Assembly: GCA_003645825.1 (NCBI GenBank)
Contig: QNCQ01000015.1
Coordinates: 1-15,060, forward strand
Direction of reading: 5' to 3'
DNA: 15,060 nt
Source: Fidelibacterota bacterium
GTDB lineage: Bacteria > Fidelibacterota > UBA2242 > B5-G15
A program made the position numbers and the translations under genes. Shown here in pieces: positions 1 to 7,017 of this stretch (its first letter is position 1; each line of letters opens with the position of its first letter). Below the pieces are notes generated by a model. That model was not told where the DNA came from. It saw only the letters and a program-made list of their open reading frames with translations, and did no database searches.

Positions 1-1
1 A

Positions 2-346
2 CCATATAGCCAGGCAGTCGTTGCAGGTGGATTCATCTTTACAGCAGGGCAAATTCCTATAAATCCTGTTACAGGAAAGGTTGAGGAAACTACCTTCAAA
101 GGGCAGGTAAGGCAGGTACTTGAGAACCTAAAGGCAGTCTTAGAAGCCGGGAATTCTTCACTTGAGGATATTGTGAAAGTTACGGTTTTCGTATCAGATT
201 TAAGCAAATTCTCTGAGTTGAACGAAGTTTTTAATGAATATTTTCAGGAAAAGCCCCCTGCAAGATCAGCTGTTCAGGTTTCCCGTTTACCCAAGGATGT
301 GATGGTTGAAATTGAAGGAATTGCTATAGTTGGGGGAGGAGATTGA
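2..346 (+). CDS. ridA: RidA-family (YjgF/UK114) enamine/imine deaminase, 5' end missing
   Basis: The visible 114 residues open with PYSQAV and run to TGA at 344-346. Compared with E. coli RidA (about 128 aa), only the first 15 or so residues lie outside the window. The family hallmarks are present: TAGQIP near residue 15, the VKVTVFVSDL strand near 58, and PPARSAVQVSRLPKD near residues 85-99. Visible residue Arg88 (codon 263-265) matches the catalytic Arg105 of E. coli RidA, and Glu103 matches Glu120. Intact RidA proteins are small cytosolic trimers that hydrolyse reactive 2-aminoacrylate and other enamines released by PLP enzymes, protecting those enzymes. That role is family knowledge; both key residues being present supports activity here. 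The stop overlaps the next start by 4 bases (TTGA), so the gene is probably co-translated with the lipid kinase. Partial at the window edge, not a pseudogene as far as can be seen. Confidence 0.93.
   Translation, partial: PYSQAVVAGGFIFTAGQIPINPVTGKVEETTFKGQVRQVLENLKAVLEAGNSSLEDIVKVTVFVSDLSKFSELNEVFNEYFQEKPPARSAVQVSRLPKDVMVEIEGIAIVGGGD
335..341 (+). promoter_or_regulatory. Shine-Dalgarno that decides the TTG start of the lipid kinase
   Basis: A G-rich run ending GGAGGAG (335-341) sits inside the last codons of ridA, only 1-3 bases before TTG 343-345. The spacing is short, but no ATG or GTG in frame gives a better start, and TTG gives the usual family N-terminus (MKRRFAVIVNPVAG). Start re-initiation after the overlapping TGA is likely. 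Confidence 0.5.
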
Positions 347-1227
347 AAAGAAGGTTTGCTGTAATTGTTAATCCTGTGGCAGGAAGGGGCAAAACCCTGC
401 GAAAATTAAAATACCTTAAGGAACTGACAGAGAAATTTGACAATGCTGTCTTTGAGTTTTATTTTACCGAGCATCCATTCCATGCTGCCAGGATAGCGGA
501 AGCTATTCGCAGAGAATATGATGCAATCGTGGCTTTTGGAGGTGACGGAACAGCAAATGAAGTTATGCACGGACTGGCAGGCACTGAAGTTCCATTTGGC
601 ATTATACCACAGGGAACAGGGAATGACCTTGCGAGAAGTCTTAATATGGATTTTAACATTGAAAAGGCGCTTGAAAAAATAGTGAATTTTGACACAAAAA
701 GTATTGACGTCGGAACTATCGGGAACAGGATCTTTCTTAATGGAGTAGGAATTGGTTTTGATGGTTATGTAAATCATATCAGTAAAAATATTAGAATTTT
801 GAGAGGCCCTCTGATTTATTTCACAACTATACTTTTTTGCCTTCTTGTATGGAAATCCATTCCCATACATCTCGAGGTAGATGGAAAAAGTTACGGTAAG
901 ATGCACATTTTTCTACTGGCAGTTGGTAATGGAAGCTCAATAGGTGGTGGACTTAAACTGACTCCGAATGCAGATATGGAAGATGCCCGATTTGACATAT
1001 GCAGAATTGATAATGTGCCTTTGTTTAAAATTATTTTTAACCTTTTCCGGTTAAAGGATGGGACTATAAGCAAGGTTAGAGAGGTCAGTTTATTTCGCGG
1101 GAGAAAACTGAAAATCATGGGAGAGAGACCCCTTCCCGTTCACTATGACGGTGAAATATATGATCGGGGTGTAACAGAGATTGATATTTCGATTTTCCCA
1201 AAATCTGCAGTTGTAATCACAGGATGA
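343..1227 (+). CDS. YegS/DagK-family lipid kinase (diacylglycerol kinase catalytic domain)
   Basis: The 294-aa protein has the full set of DAGK-catalytic-domain motifs: NPVAGRGK at residues 10-17, the nucleotide loop FGGDGTANEV at 65-74, IPQGTGNDLAR at 88-98, and an HYDGE segment near the C-terminus. Length is normal for bacterial soluble lipid kinases (about 290-310 aa). These enzymes phosphorylate diacylglycerol or a related lipid with ATP at the cytosolic face of the membrane and return it to phosphatidate or an analogous lipid phosphate. The motifs do not tell which lipid is used; DgkB, YegS and BmrU types are all possible. The start is TTG, overlapping the RidA stop. The end overlaps the next gene as ATGA (1224-1227). 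A lipid substrate is worth noting because an isoprenoid-lipid cassette lies downstream in the same gene run, but a functional link is only inference. Confidence 0.92.
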   Translation: MKRRFAVIVNPVAGRGKTLRKLKYLKELTEKFDNAVFEFYFTEHPFHAARIAEAIRREYDAIVAFGGDGTANEVMHGLAGTEVPFGIIPQGTGNDLARSLNMDFNIEKALEKIVNFDTKSIDVGTIGNRIFLNGVGIGFDGYVNHISKNIRILRGPLIYFTTILFCLLVWKSIPIHLEVDGKSYGKMHIFLLAVGNGSSIGGGLKLTPNADMEDARFDICRIDNVPLFKIIFNLFRLKDGTISKVREVSLFRGRKLKIMGERPLPVHYDGEIYDRGVTEIDISIFPKSAVVITG

Positions 1228-1745
1228 AAAACAGAATTGTGTCTATAATATTGATCTTTACAACATGTGCAGCTGGTGCTGTTGATGATACAACAAGGAT
1301 AGATTCTATAAGTTCAAGGAAGGCCGTAATCTATTCGATGGCATTGCCAGGTCTTGGTCAGCTGTATCTGAAAAAACCTATGAAGTCTGTGTTTTTTATT
1401 TCGGCAGAAGTTTTTTTTATAGCGAAAGCCGTCGAATACAATAGAATTTATGGGTATGTAGAAAAAACGATTGACAGGGTGGGATATGATAGATGGATTA
1501 ATATGACCGAAGAGGAAAAAAGAGATTCGATAGAGTCTGTAACCGGTTACGTTCTTAGAATGAACAGCTGGAGACCGCGAGAGAAGAGAAATAAATACAT
1601 CTGGTGGAGCATAGGAGTGTATCTTTTTAATATACTAGACGCTTATGTAACTGCCGAACTATATTATTTCCCTGAGGATATAGATGTAAGCATGGAGTAC
1701 CTGCCTGAAAGGGGAGTAAGCATCTCCCTGCGGTACAAATTTTAG
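1224..1745 (+). CDS. DUF5683-like small exported/membrane protein
   Basis: A 173-aa protein with a hydrophobic N-terminal signal (about residues 1-19, ending CAAGA) followed by a short polar stretch. Then comes a segment reading KAVIYSMALPGLGQLYLKKP (residues 33-52) and a hydrophobic stretch. The LPGLGQ(I/L)Y-x-K pattern is the hallmark I associate with DUF5683, a family common in the FCB group and of unknown function. A second hydrophobic stretch follows a Trp/Lys-rich loop (WWSIGVYLFNILDAYVTAEL, about 126-145). The tail ends SISLRYKF, which looks like a terminal beta-strand. A cysteine at the signal end lacks a proper lipobox, so I do not call it a lipoprotein. It sits between the lipid kinase and the Na+ symporter with a 4-base start overlap. 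Location is probably the cell envelope; function unknown. Confidence 0.7.
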   Translation: MKNRIVSIILIFTTCAAGAVDDTTRIDSISSRKAVIYSMALPGLGQLYLKKPMKSVFFISAEVFFIAKAVEYNRIYGYVEKTIDRVGYDRWINMTEEEKRDSIESVTGYVLRMNSWRPREKRNKYIWWSIGVYLFNILDAYVTAELYYFPEDIDVSMEYLPERGVSISLRYKF

Positions 1746-1750
1746 GAGGG
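1744..1750 (+). promoter_or_regulatory. Strong Shine-Dalgarno (AGGAGGG) for the Na+ symporter
   Basis: AGGAGGG overlaps the TAG stop of the preceding gene and lies 5 bases before ATG 1756. It fixes the transporter start and is one of the two best ribosome sites in the window. Confidence 0.8.
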
Positions 1751-1755
1751 TTGGT

Positions 1756-3105
1756 ATGGAAAGGGAAAGGTGGTCATCCAGGGTGGGTTTTATTCTTGCA
1801 GCTGCGGGATCTGCTATAGGACTTGGTAATATATGGAAATTCCCATATCTTGTCGGTGAAAATGGGGGAGCAGCTTTTATTTTGATTTATTTGATAAGCG
1901 TTGCTCTTGTGGGATTGCCAGTGGTAATGGCAGAAATACTTATGGGAAGGGAAGCCCAGAGGAATCCAGTTGGAACATTCCGAATCCTGTCAAGGACAGG
2001 GTCTCCGTGGGTTATTGTGGGATATATGGGTATCCTGGCCGGATTTATAATACTGAGCTATTATAACATTATTGCTGGCTGGAGCTTTGGATATTTTATT
2101 GAAGCTCTTAGAGGAGCATTCAGTTCCATTTCTTCTCCTGATGACGCTGCCCGTCATTTCCAGCTTCTATCGGGAAATCCTTTGTGGACAACCCTTTTCC
2201 ATGCAATTTTCATGACTTTTTCTATGATTATCGTTTATTTTGGCGTAAAAAAGGGAATTGAGAAAGCAGCTAAAATAATGATGCCAATTCTTTTTTTACT
2301 GATTATAATTCTGGTAATCCGAGGAGTAACTCTGGTAGGCTCGAAGGAAGGAATAAATTACTTGGTGAAAGTTGATTTTGGAAAAATCAATGGGAGAACA
2401 TGTCTTCTTGCTCTTGGCCAGGCATTTTTCTCACTAAGCCTCGGGATGGGAGTCCTGATGACATATGGAAGCTATATGTCAAAAGATGAAGATCTCCCAT
2501 CCTCTGCTCTAAACATTGTTCTGCTTGACACTCTCGTGGCAATACTTGCAGGATTTATGATATTTCCTGCTTTGTTTGCAATGAGACAGGAACCTAACCA
2601 GGGTGTTGCTTTAATATTTTATATTCTTCCGGTGGTTTTCAACACAATTCCCGGTGGATATCTTTTCAGGATAATTTTTTTCCTTCTGCTTTCTCTGGCA
2701 GCCCTCACTTCTACAATATCTCTTCTTGAGGTTATTACGTCCTTTGCTGTTGATGAACTAAAGGCGAGCAGGAAAAAAGCTGTAATCATTATTGGTATTA
2801 TTGTTTTTCTTTTGGGGATTCCAAGCGGGTTTTCATTTAATGTACTCAAAGATTTTAAAATATTTGGAATGAGCTTTTTTAATCTCTTTGACTTTATCGC
2901 CGCAAACATATTACTTCCTACAGGAGGCATTCTTATAGCGATATTTGTAGGGTGGTATCTGGGCAAGAGAAAAGCCGTTGAATATGTTAGCCAGGGGGCA
3001 AAGAATTTTCCTGTTATTTTAGCAAATATCTGGATTTTCCTCGTAAAATATGTTGCTCCTATATTGATTCTAATTGTTTTTCTGAGCTGTATAGGTATAA
3101 TATGA
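1756..3105 (+). CDS. Sodium-dependent symporter of the SNF/NSS (LeuT-fold) family
   Basis: The 449-aa protein starts with the very characteristic SNF N-terminus: WSSRVGF at residues 6-12, then GSAIGLGNIWKFPY at 18-31, the unwound TM1 that forms the Na+ and substrate sites. ENGGAAF (35-41) leads into TM2. GQAFFSLSLGMG (221-232) is the unwound TM6, and TSTISLLE (318-325) in TM8 carries the Thr/Ser residues typical of the Na2 site. I count about 11 hydrophobic segments, the last ending at the C-terminus. This matches the 11-TM bacterial members such as MhsT rather than 12-TM LeuT. Members import amino acids (or other small amines) with Na+ across the inner membrane; the exact substrate cannot be read from sequence. 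It has its own strong ribosome site and overlaps the next gene by ATGA. The two peptidases at the end of the window would supply suitable substrates. Confidence 0.93.
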   Translation: MERERWSSRVGFILAAAGSAIGLGNIWKFPYLVGENGGAAFILIYLISVALVGLPVVMAEILMGREAQRNPVGTFRILSRTGSPWVIVGYMGILAGFIILSYYNIIAGWSFGYFIEALRGAFSSISSPDDAARHFQLLSGNPLWTTLFHAIFMTFSMIIVYFGVKKGIEKAAKIMMPILFLLIIILVIRGVTLVGSKEGINYLVKVDFGKINGRTCLLALGQAFFSLSLGMGVLMTYGSYMSKDEDLPSSALNIVLLDTLVAILAGFMIFPALFAMRQEPNQGVALIFYILPVVFNTIPGGYLFRIIFFLLLSLAALTSTISLLEVITSFAVDELKASRKKAVIIIGIIVFLLGIPSGFSFNVLKDFKIFGMSFFNLFDFIAANILLPTGGILIAIFVGWYLGKRKAVEYVSQGAKNFPVILANIWIFLVKYVAPILILIVFLSCIGII

Positions 3106-3446
3106 AATTGTGGTGTGGGTTTTTATTCGTTCTACTTATGGTTTTTGTCTCTCCTGGTAGGGGAGAGGAAAATAATAGAGAGGACAGATGGGGTTCCATT
3201 GATAAGCTTCAACATTTTTCGAGCTCCTTTTACCTAACTGTAACTGCTTACTATTATTTAAACAAATTCGATGGAGTTCCACCTAAGGATGCCGGGTGTT
3301 ATAGCGCTGTATTGACACTGAATATGGGCCTGGGAAAAGAACTATATGACAAGTACTGGAAAAAGACTTTCTTCAGCGGGAAAGATTTTGTGGCTGACTT
3401 ACTCGGAGTTTTATTCGGTTTAATTTTTGTCAAAAACTTTACATGA
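3102..3446 (+). CDS. YfiM/DUF2279-like small envelope protein
   Basis: A 114-aa protein with an N-terminal hydrophobic signal (about 1-18, then PGRGEE), so probably exported or anchored. The mature part carries a spaced polar signature, DKLQHF at 34-39, GKELYD at 78-83 and FSGKDFVADLLGV at 91-103, followed by a final hydrophobic helix. I recognise this as the pattern of the YfiM lipoprotein/DUF2279 group (D-K-x-x-H, G-K-E-x-x-D, F-S-x-x-D-x-x-x-D). These are poorly characterised envelope proteins whose conserved His/Asp/Lys residues lie next to membrane helices. No lipobox is evident; Cys5 is inside the signal core. The start overlaps the transporter stop (ATGA 3102-3105), and the next gene overlaps its own stop in the same way. 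Function unknown. Assignment is by motif recall and is moderately sure. Confidence 0.65.
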   Translation: MKLWCGFLFVLLMVFVSPGRGEENNREDRWGSIDKLQHFSSSFYLTVTAYYYLNKFDGVPPKDAGCYSAVLTLNMGLGKELYDKYWKKTFFSGKDFVADLLGVLFGLIFVKNFT

Positions 3447-4495
3447 CAGAGAAAAACGAATACGTAGGTTGCATACATATTCACACTATATATTCTGACG
3501 GCTCAGGTACTTACGAAGAAATCATTTCAAAGGGGCAGGAAGCAGGTTTGGATTTTTTAATGTTTTCCGACCATATGACACTTCAGCCCAAGAGAGATGG
3601 GTATGGTGGCTGGTATGACAATATCTTTGTCTCAGTTGGATACGAGATAAATGACAGAGAAGACAAACATCATTATCTTGCCTTTGGCCTGGAAGCTGAG
3701 CTTCCCTCTGAATTATCTCATGAAGAGTACATAAAAAAGGTAAAAGAGCTTGGCGGTTTGGGAATTGCCGCACATCCTTTTGAAGAAAGAGATATAAAGA
3801 ATTCTCTGCCCGGCTATCCGCCAGCGTCCTGGGGTAACCTGGATTATGAAGGTATCGAAGTTATAGAAATATGGAATATGATGTCACACTGGATGGAGAA
3901 AACCACTATTCGTAACAAATATTGGAATATTGTTCATCCCAGGAGCTTTTCCACGTTTCCAAAGAAGCAATTGCTTAAATGGTGGGATAGAGTTAATCTA
4001 AAGCGGAAGGTTACCGGGATCGGTTCGATAGATGCTCATGCAGTTAAAATAAAGATCCTTGGTATTTTTGAAAAATCGGTATTTGACTACAAGATAATGT
4101 TTAAGTCACTAAGAACTCATCTTGTAATTGACGAAATGATTAAACCGGGGATGGACAGAGATGAAGTCGAAGGTAAAATCTTTCAGGCTATAAAGAATGG
4201 TCATTGTTTTGTTTCCAACTATAGGAGAGGAGATGCAAGAGGTTTTAGATTCTGGGCGGAAAACGATGGAAAAACATATAATATGGGAGAAACAGTTTCC
4301 TCTGGCACTGCAAACATCAGGGCAATTCTCCCACAAAGAGGAACGTGTAGACTCATAAGAAATGGAGAAGTTTATTATAAAAATGAATTAAAAGAGTTAA
4401 ATTTGGAAGTTCCAGCCGGTGTTTATAGGCTGGAGGTTGAAAAAGACGGAAGAGGATGGATTTATACCAATCATATAAGAATACAGAGTAAGTAG
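3443..4495 (+). CDS. PHP-domain metallohydrolase, CehA/McbA type
   Basis: The 350-aa protein has a complete PHP metal site: HIH at residues 12-14, D19 in YSDGSG, SDH at 42-44, E68, H77, AAHP with H111, and IDAH with D197 and H199. These residues usually bind two or three divalent metals and hydrolyse phosphoesters. The last 80 or so residues (about 270-350) look like a small beta-sandwich (AILPQRGTCRLIRNGEV, then PAGVYRLEVEKDGRGW and IYTNHIRI). That arrangement is typical of the CehA/McbA branch rather than of histidinol phosphatase or DNA-polymerase PHP domains. There is no signal peptide, so the protein is probably cytosolic. The substrate is unknown: CehA/McbA proper act on carbaryl, and most relatives are uncharacterised. 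No Shine-Dalgarno is visible before ATG 3443, which overlaps the previous stop, so translation is probably coupled. It abuts purF directly (TAGATG). Confidence 0.85.
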   Translation: MTEKNEYVGCIHIHTIYSDGSGTYEEIISKGQEAGLDFLMFSDHMTLQPKRDGYGGWYDNIFVSVGYEINDREDKHHYLAFGLEAELPSELSHEEYIKKVKELGGLGIAAHPFEERDIKNSLPGYPPASWGNLDYEGIEVIEIWNMMSHWMEKTTIRNKYWNIVHPRSFSTFPKKQLLKWWDRVNLKRKVTGIGSIDAHAVKIKILGIFEKSVFDYKIMFKSLRTHLVIDEMIKPGMDRDEVEGKIFQAIKNGHCFVSNYRRGDARGFRFWAENDGKTYNMGETVSSGTANIRAILPQRGTCRLIRNGEVYYKNELKELNLEVPAGVYRLEVEKDGRGWIYTNHIRIQSK

Positions 4496-5866
4496 ATGTG
4501 TGGTATTGCCGGTATTTTTGGAAGTGAAGAGGCATCGAATCTCGTCTACCTTTGTCTCTATGCACTTCAGCATAGAGGACAAGAAGGAGCGGGAATTACT
4601 TCCTATGATGGAAAACGGCTCAAGATAATCAAGGATTTTGGACTTGTTTCTGAAGTTTTCAGCGAAAGAAAAAAATTTAACTATTTAAGAGGGGAAATAG
4701 CGATAGGTCATGTTCGATATTCAACTCATGGAGAAAGCTCTTTTATCAATATACAGCCACTAACTTTTAGTTACAAAAACTACCATATAGCTATCTCGCA
4801 TAACGGCAACCTCATAAATCTGAAAAGCCTGAAGAGAGAGCTTGAGGATAGAGGGGCGATTTTCCAGACCACCAGTGATACAGAATTTATAGTTCACTTA
4901 ATGGCTCAATCGAAAGGGGATATAATCGAGGAAAGGCTTATCAACGCTCTCAGGAAAGTCGAGGGAGCTTACTCTCTTCTGATAATGGTAAATGACAAAT
5001 TGATCGCTGTTAGAGATAAGTATGGATTCAGGCCACTTTGCATGGGGAAGCTTGGAAACGCTGTAGTCTTTGCATCTGAAACGTGTGCTCTTGATCTGAT
5101 AGGTGCTGAGTATGAAAGAGACGTGAATCCGGGAGAGATGATAATTGTAGATAAAAGCGGCTTGAGAAGTATCCAGTTTGAGGAACCCAGACCACATTAT
5201 TGTATCTTTGAATATGTCTATTTCTCGAGACCTGACAGCAGGATTTTTGGGGAGTATGTTGACAAAACAAGAAGGAAGCTCGGCAAAAATCTCGCTATTG
5301 AAAGTCCCGTTGATGATGCTGATATAGTCTTTTCAATACCTGATTCAAGCAACACTACAGCTCTAGGATATGCTCAGAAAGCTAACCTCCAGTATGAAAT
5401 AGGGTTGATAAGAAATCATTACGTGGGAAGAACTTTCATTCATCCCCAACAGATGATTAGAGACTTTTCTGTGAAAGTTAAGTTCAACCCGATTGGGGGG
5501 GTTATCAAAGGGAAAAAAGTAGTCATTGTTGATGATTCAATAGTGCGAGGGACCACGCTTAGAAAACTTGTGAATCTGATAAAAAAGGAAGAACCCAAGG
5601 AGATTCATATAAGAATAGGTTCCCCTCCAATACGGTATCCGTGCTACTATGGTATGGATTTTCCATCACAGAACGAACTTATTGCATATAAAAGAAGCAT
5701 ATCAGAGATTAAAGAATATCTTGATGTTGATTCTCTTGAATATTTGAGTGTCGAGGGGTTACTAAAATCCATGTCATTACCACCAGAGCAATTTTGCACC
5801 GCATGCTTTACCGGAAAATACATTGAACCTATAAGAGAATATAAAAGGAGTAAGGAAGAAATATGA
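4496..5866 (+). CDS. purF: Amidophosphoribosyltransferase (glutamine PRPP amidotransferase), Fe-S type
   Basis: The 456-aa protein begins MCGIAGIFG, so removing the initiator Met exposes the catalytic Cys of the class II glutaminase. No propeptide is present, whereas Bacillus subtilis PurF has an 11-residue one. Glutaminase motifs include LQHRGQEGAG (24-33), RYSTHGES (74-81), HNGNL (102-106) and TTSDTE (125-130). The phosphoribosyltransferase half carries the PRPP loop VVIVDDSIVRGTT at 342-354. Cys236, Cys383, Cys434 and Cys437 match the four ligands of the structural [4Fe-4S] cluster of the B. subtilis enzyme. That puts it in the oxygen-sensitive Bacillus-type class, not the E. coli cluster-free class. 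It makes 5-phosphoribosylamine from PRPP and glutamine, the first step of purine synthesis, in the cytosol. No other pur gene is in the window. Its ATG follows the upstream TAG with no gap and only a weak ribosome site, and its end overlaps the UbiA gene by ATGA. Confidence 0.97.
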   Translation: MCGIAGIFGSEEASNLVYLCLYALQHRGQEGAGITSYDGKRLKIIKDFGLVSEVFSERKKFNYLRGEIAIGHVRYSTHGESSFINIQPLTFSYKNYHIAISHNGNLINLKSLKRELEDRGAIFQTTSDTEFIVHLMAQSKGDIIEERLINALRKVEGAYSLLIMVNDKLIAVRDKYGFRPLCMGKLGNAVVFASETCALDLIGAEYERDVNPGEMIIVDKSGLRSIQFEEPRPHYCIFEYVYFSRPDSRIFGEYVDKTRRKLGKNLAIESPVDDADIVFSIPDSSNTTALGYAQKANLQYEIGLIRNHYVGRTFIHPQQMIRDFSVKVKFNPIGGVIKGKKVVIVDDSIVRGTTLRKLVNLIKKEEPKEIHIRIGSPPIRYPCYYGMDFPSQNELIAYKRSISEIKEYLDVDSLEYLSVEGLLKSMSLPPEQFCTACFTGKYIEPIREYKRSKEEI

Positions 5867-6822
5867 AAGTAAAACTCCCAGAAAAACTGGTTAAACCTCT
5901 GGACTACTTATTTATTTTTCGTCCCACTTTGTTCTTTCCGGTATGGATAATAACATTAGCCGGATACTCGGCTTATTTTACGTTTCGTGAGCAAGCCCTG
6001 TGGTGGGTTTTAGACTTCAATATCAAGCTGGTGTTTAACTTTATTTTCGTAACTGCCGTTGCTGGTGCGACATTTATTTATAATCAGTTGATGGACATTT
6101 CCACTGATAAAGTAAACAAAAAGCTATTTCTGATATCCGAGGAATATGTCAGACCGAAAGTAGCAAAACGGATAGCTAACTTATCCCTGGTACTATCTGG
6201 GGTTTATTTTTTAGCAACATTTCAATTTATAACGTTTGTTTTCATTGCTTTTTTCACACTTCTGTGGGGCTATCTTTACAATTTTAAACCGTTCTGCTGG
6301 AAGGATAAAGCAGTACAGGGACTACTGGTGAACATCGGGGGTGGATTCTTGCTCTTTGTAGCCGGGTGGTCTATGGCTGGGGGTATCGGTCTCGATACAG
6401 CACTTTTTTCTCTCCCATACATGTTCGCATTCGGAGCGGTAACTTTGCTTACAACCATCCCTGACTATGAAGGGGATCTGGCTTCAGGCAAAAGCACTTT
6501 TGCAGTTCGATTTGGATTCAATATAACAATCTATCTCTCTGTAATTTTTGTGTTTCTTGCTCTGATTCTTGGTATGTACTTCAAAGACCCTGTTATAAGC
6601 CTCCCATCGCTGATTTCCATTCCTCTGTATGTTATTTTGTTATTTAAGAGAAATATCCCATGGGTGTTCAGGTGTATAAGATATCCTATTCTTTTCCTTG
6701 GGCTTATTTTGTGTGTTCAGTTTCCATACTTCTTTATTTTGTTAGTAATAAACTATTACTTATCCCGAATTTATTATTTGTCAAGATTTGGGCTTGATTA
6801 CCCCACATTTAAGGTGGAGTGA
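5863..6822 (+). CDS. UbiA-superfamily polyprenyltransferase
   Basis: The 319-aa protein is very hydrophobic, with about 8-9 membrane helices. It carries both Asp-rich motifs of the UbiA superfamily: N74-x3-D78-x3-D82 (NQLMDISTD) and D201-YEG-D205 followed by GKSTFAVRFG. These bind Mg-prenyl diphosphate. The N-terminal FIFRPTLFFP (18-27) and the segment after motif 1 (KKLFLISEEYV) are also family-like. The enzyme should move a polyprenyl chain onto an acceptor at the inner membrane. Superfamily members make ubiquinone or menaquinone, heme O, chlorophyll side chains, or digeranylgeranylglyceryl phosphate for ether lipids. The acceptor cannot be read directly. Being followed at once by a ferredoxin and a geranylgeranyl-reductase-type enzyme favours a lipid or quinone whose prenyl chain is later saturated. 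An AAGGAAG ribosome site (5852-5858) precedes ATG 5863, which overlaps the purF stop. Confidence 0.9.
   Translation: MKVKLPEKLVKPLDYLFIFRPTLFFPVWIITLAGYSAYFTFREQALWWVLDFNIKLVFNFIFVTAVAGATFIYNQLMDISTDKVNKKLFLISEEYVRPKVAKRIANLSLVLSGVYFLATFQFITFVFIAFFTLLWGYLYNFKPFCWKDKAVQGLLVNIGGGFLLFVAGWSMAGGIGLDTALFSLPYMFAFGAVTLLTTIPDYEGDLASGKSTFAVRFGFNITIYLSVIFVFLALILGMYFKDPVISLPSLISIPLYVILLFKRNIPWVFRCIRYPILFLGLILCVQFPYFFILLVINYYLSRIYYLSRFGLDYPTFKVE
6816..6819 (+). promoter_or_regulatory. Shine-Dalgarno (GGAG) selecting the second of two nearby ATGs
   Basis: GGAG lies 6 bases before ATG 6826. A nearer ATG at 6822 overlaps the UbiA stop but is out of frame and hits a stop after six codons. The site therefore supports 6826 as the ferredoxin start. 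Confidence 0.6.
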
Positions 6823-6825
6823 TGT

Positions 6826-7017
6826 ATGGTAGTGGTAAATGAATCTTTATGCGATTTGTGTGGTACATGTGCAGGAGTATGCCCTGCGAACTGCATCAAG
6901 ATACTGGAAACAAAAGTGCTCATTGATTACAATCAGTGTGTTGAATGTCTGAATTGTGCTGCCATCTGTCCATTTGAAGCAATTCGTGTAAGCGGAGAAG
7001 AGGTTATAAAAGTATGA
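6826..7017 (+). CDS. 2[4Fe-4S] ferredoxin, likely partner of the adjacent reductase
   Basis: A 63-aa protein made almost only of two classical cluster motifs: C9-x2-C12-x2-C15-x3-C19-P and C38-x2-C41-x2-C44-x3-C48-P. The fourth Cys of each motif serves the other cluster. An extra Cys23 lies between them. Length is typical of clostridial/archaeal-type bacterial ferredoxins. It is a low-potential cytosolic electron carrier. Its stop overlaps the start of the GGR-family gene (ATGA 7014-7017) and it sits only 3 bases after the UbiA gene, so it is most likely the dedicated electron donor for that reductase. Methanosarcina acetivorans has a comparable GGR-plus-ferredoxin neighbour pair, in which the ferredoxin is needed for full saturation of lipid chains. 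The pairing here is inferred from position, not proven. Confidence 0.93.
   Translation: MVVVNESLCDLCGTCAGVCPANCIKILETKVLIDYNQCVECLNCAAICPFEAIRVSGEEVIKV

Noticed and set aside
406..906. A 166-codon open frame on the - strand within the lipid kinase gene.
   Set aside because: It lies fully antisense to a gene with clear DAGK motifs, its product has no recognisable domain, and no ribosome site supports it. Treated as a chance shadow frame.
1224..1290. Lipoprotein signal in the DUF5683-like protein (Cys at the end of the hydrophobic segment).
   Set aside because: The residues before Cys (FTT) do not fit a lipobox, and an ordinary signal-peptidase site (AGA) follows shortly after.
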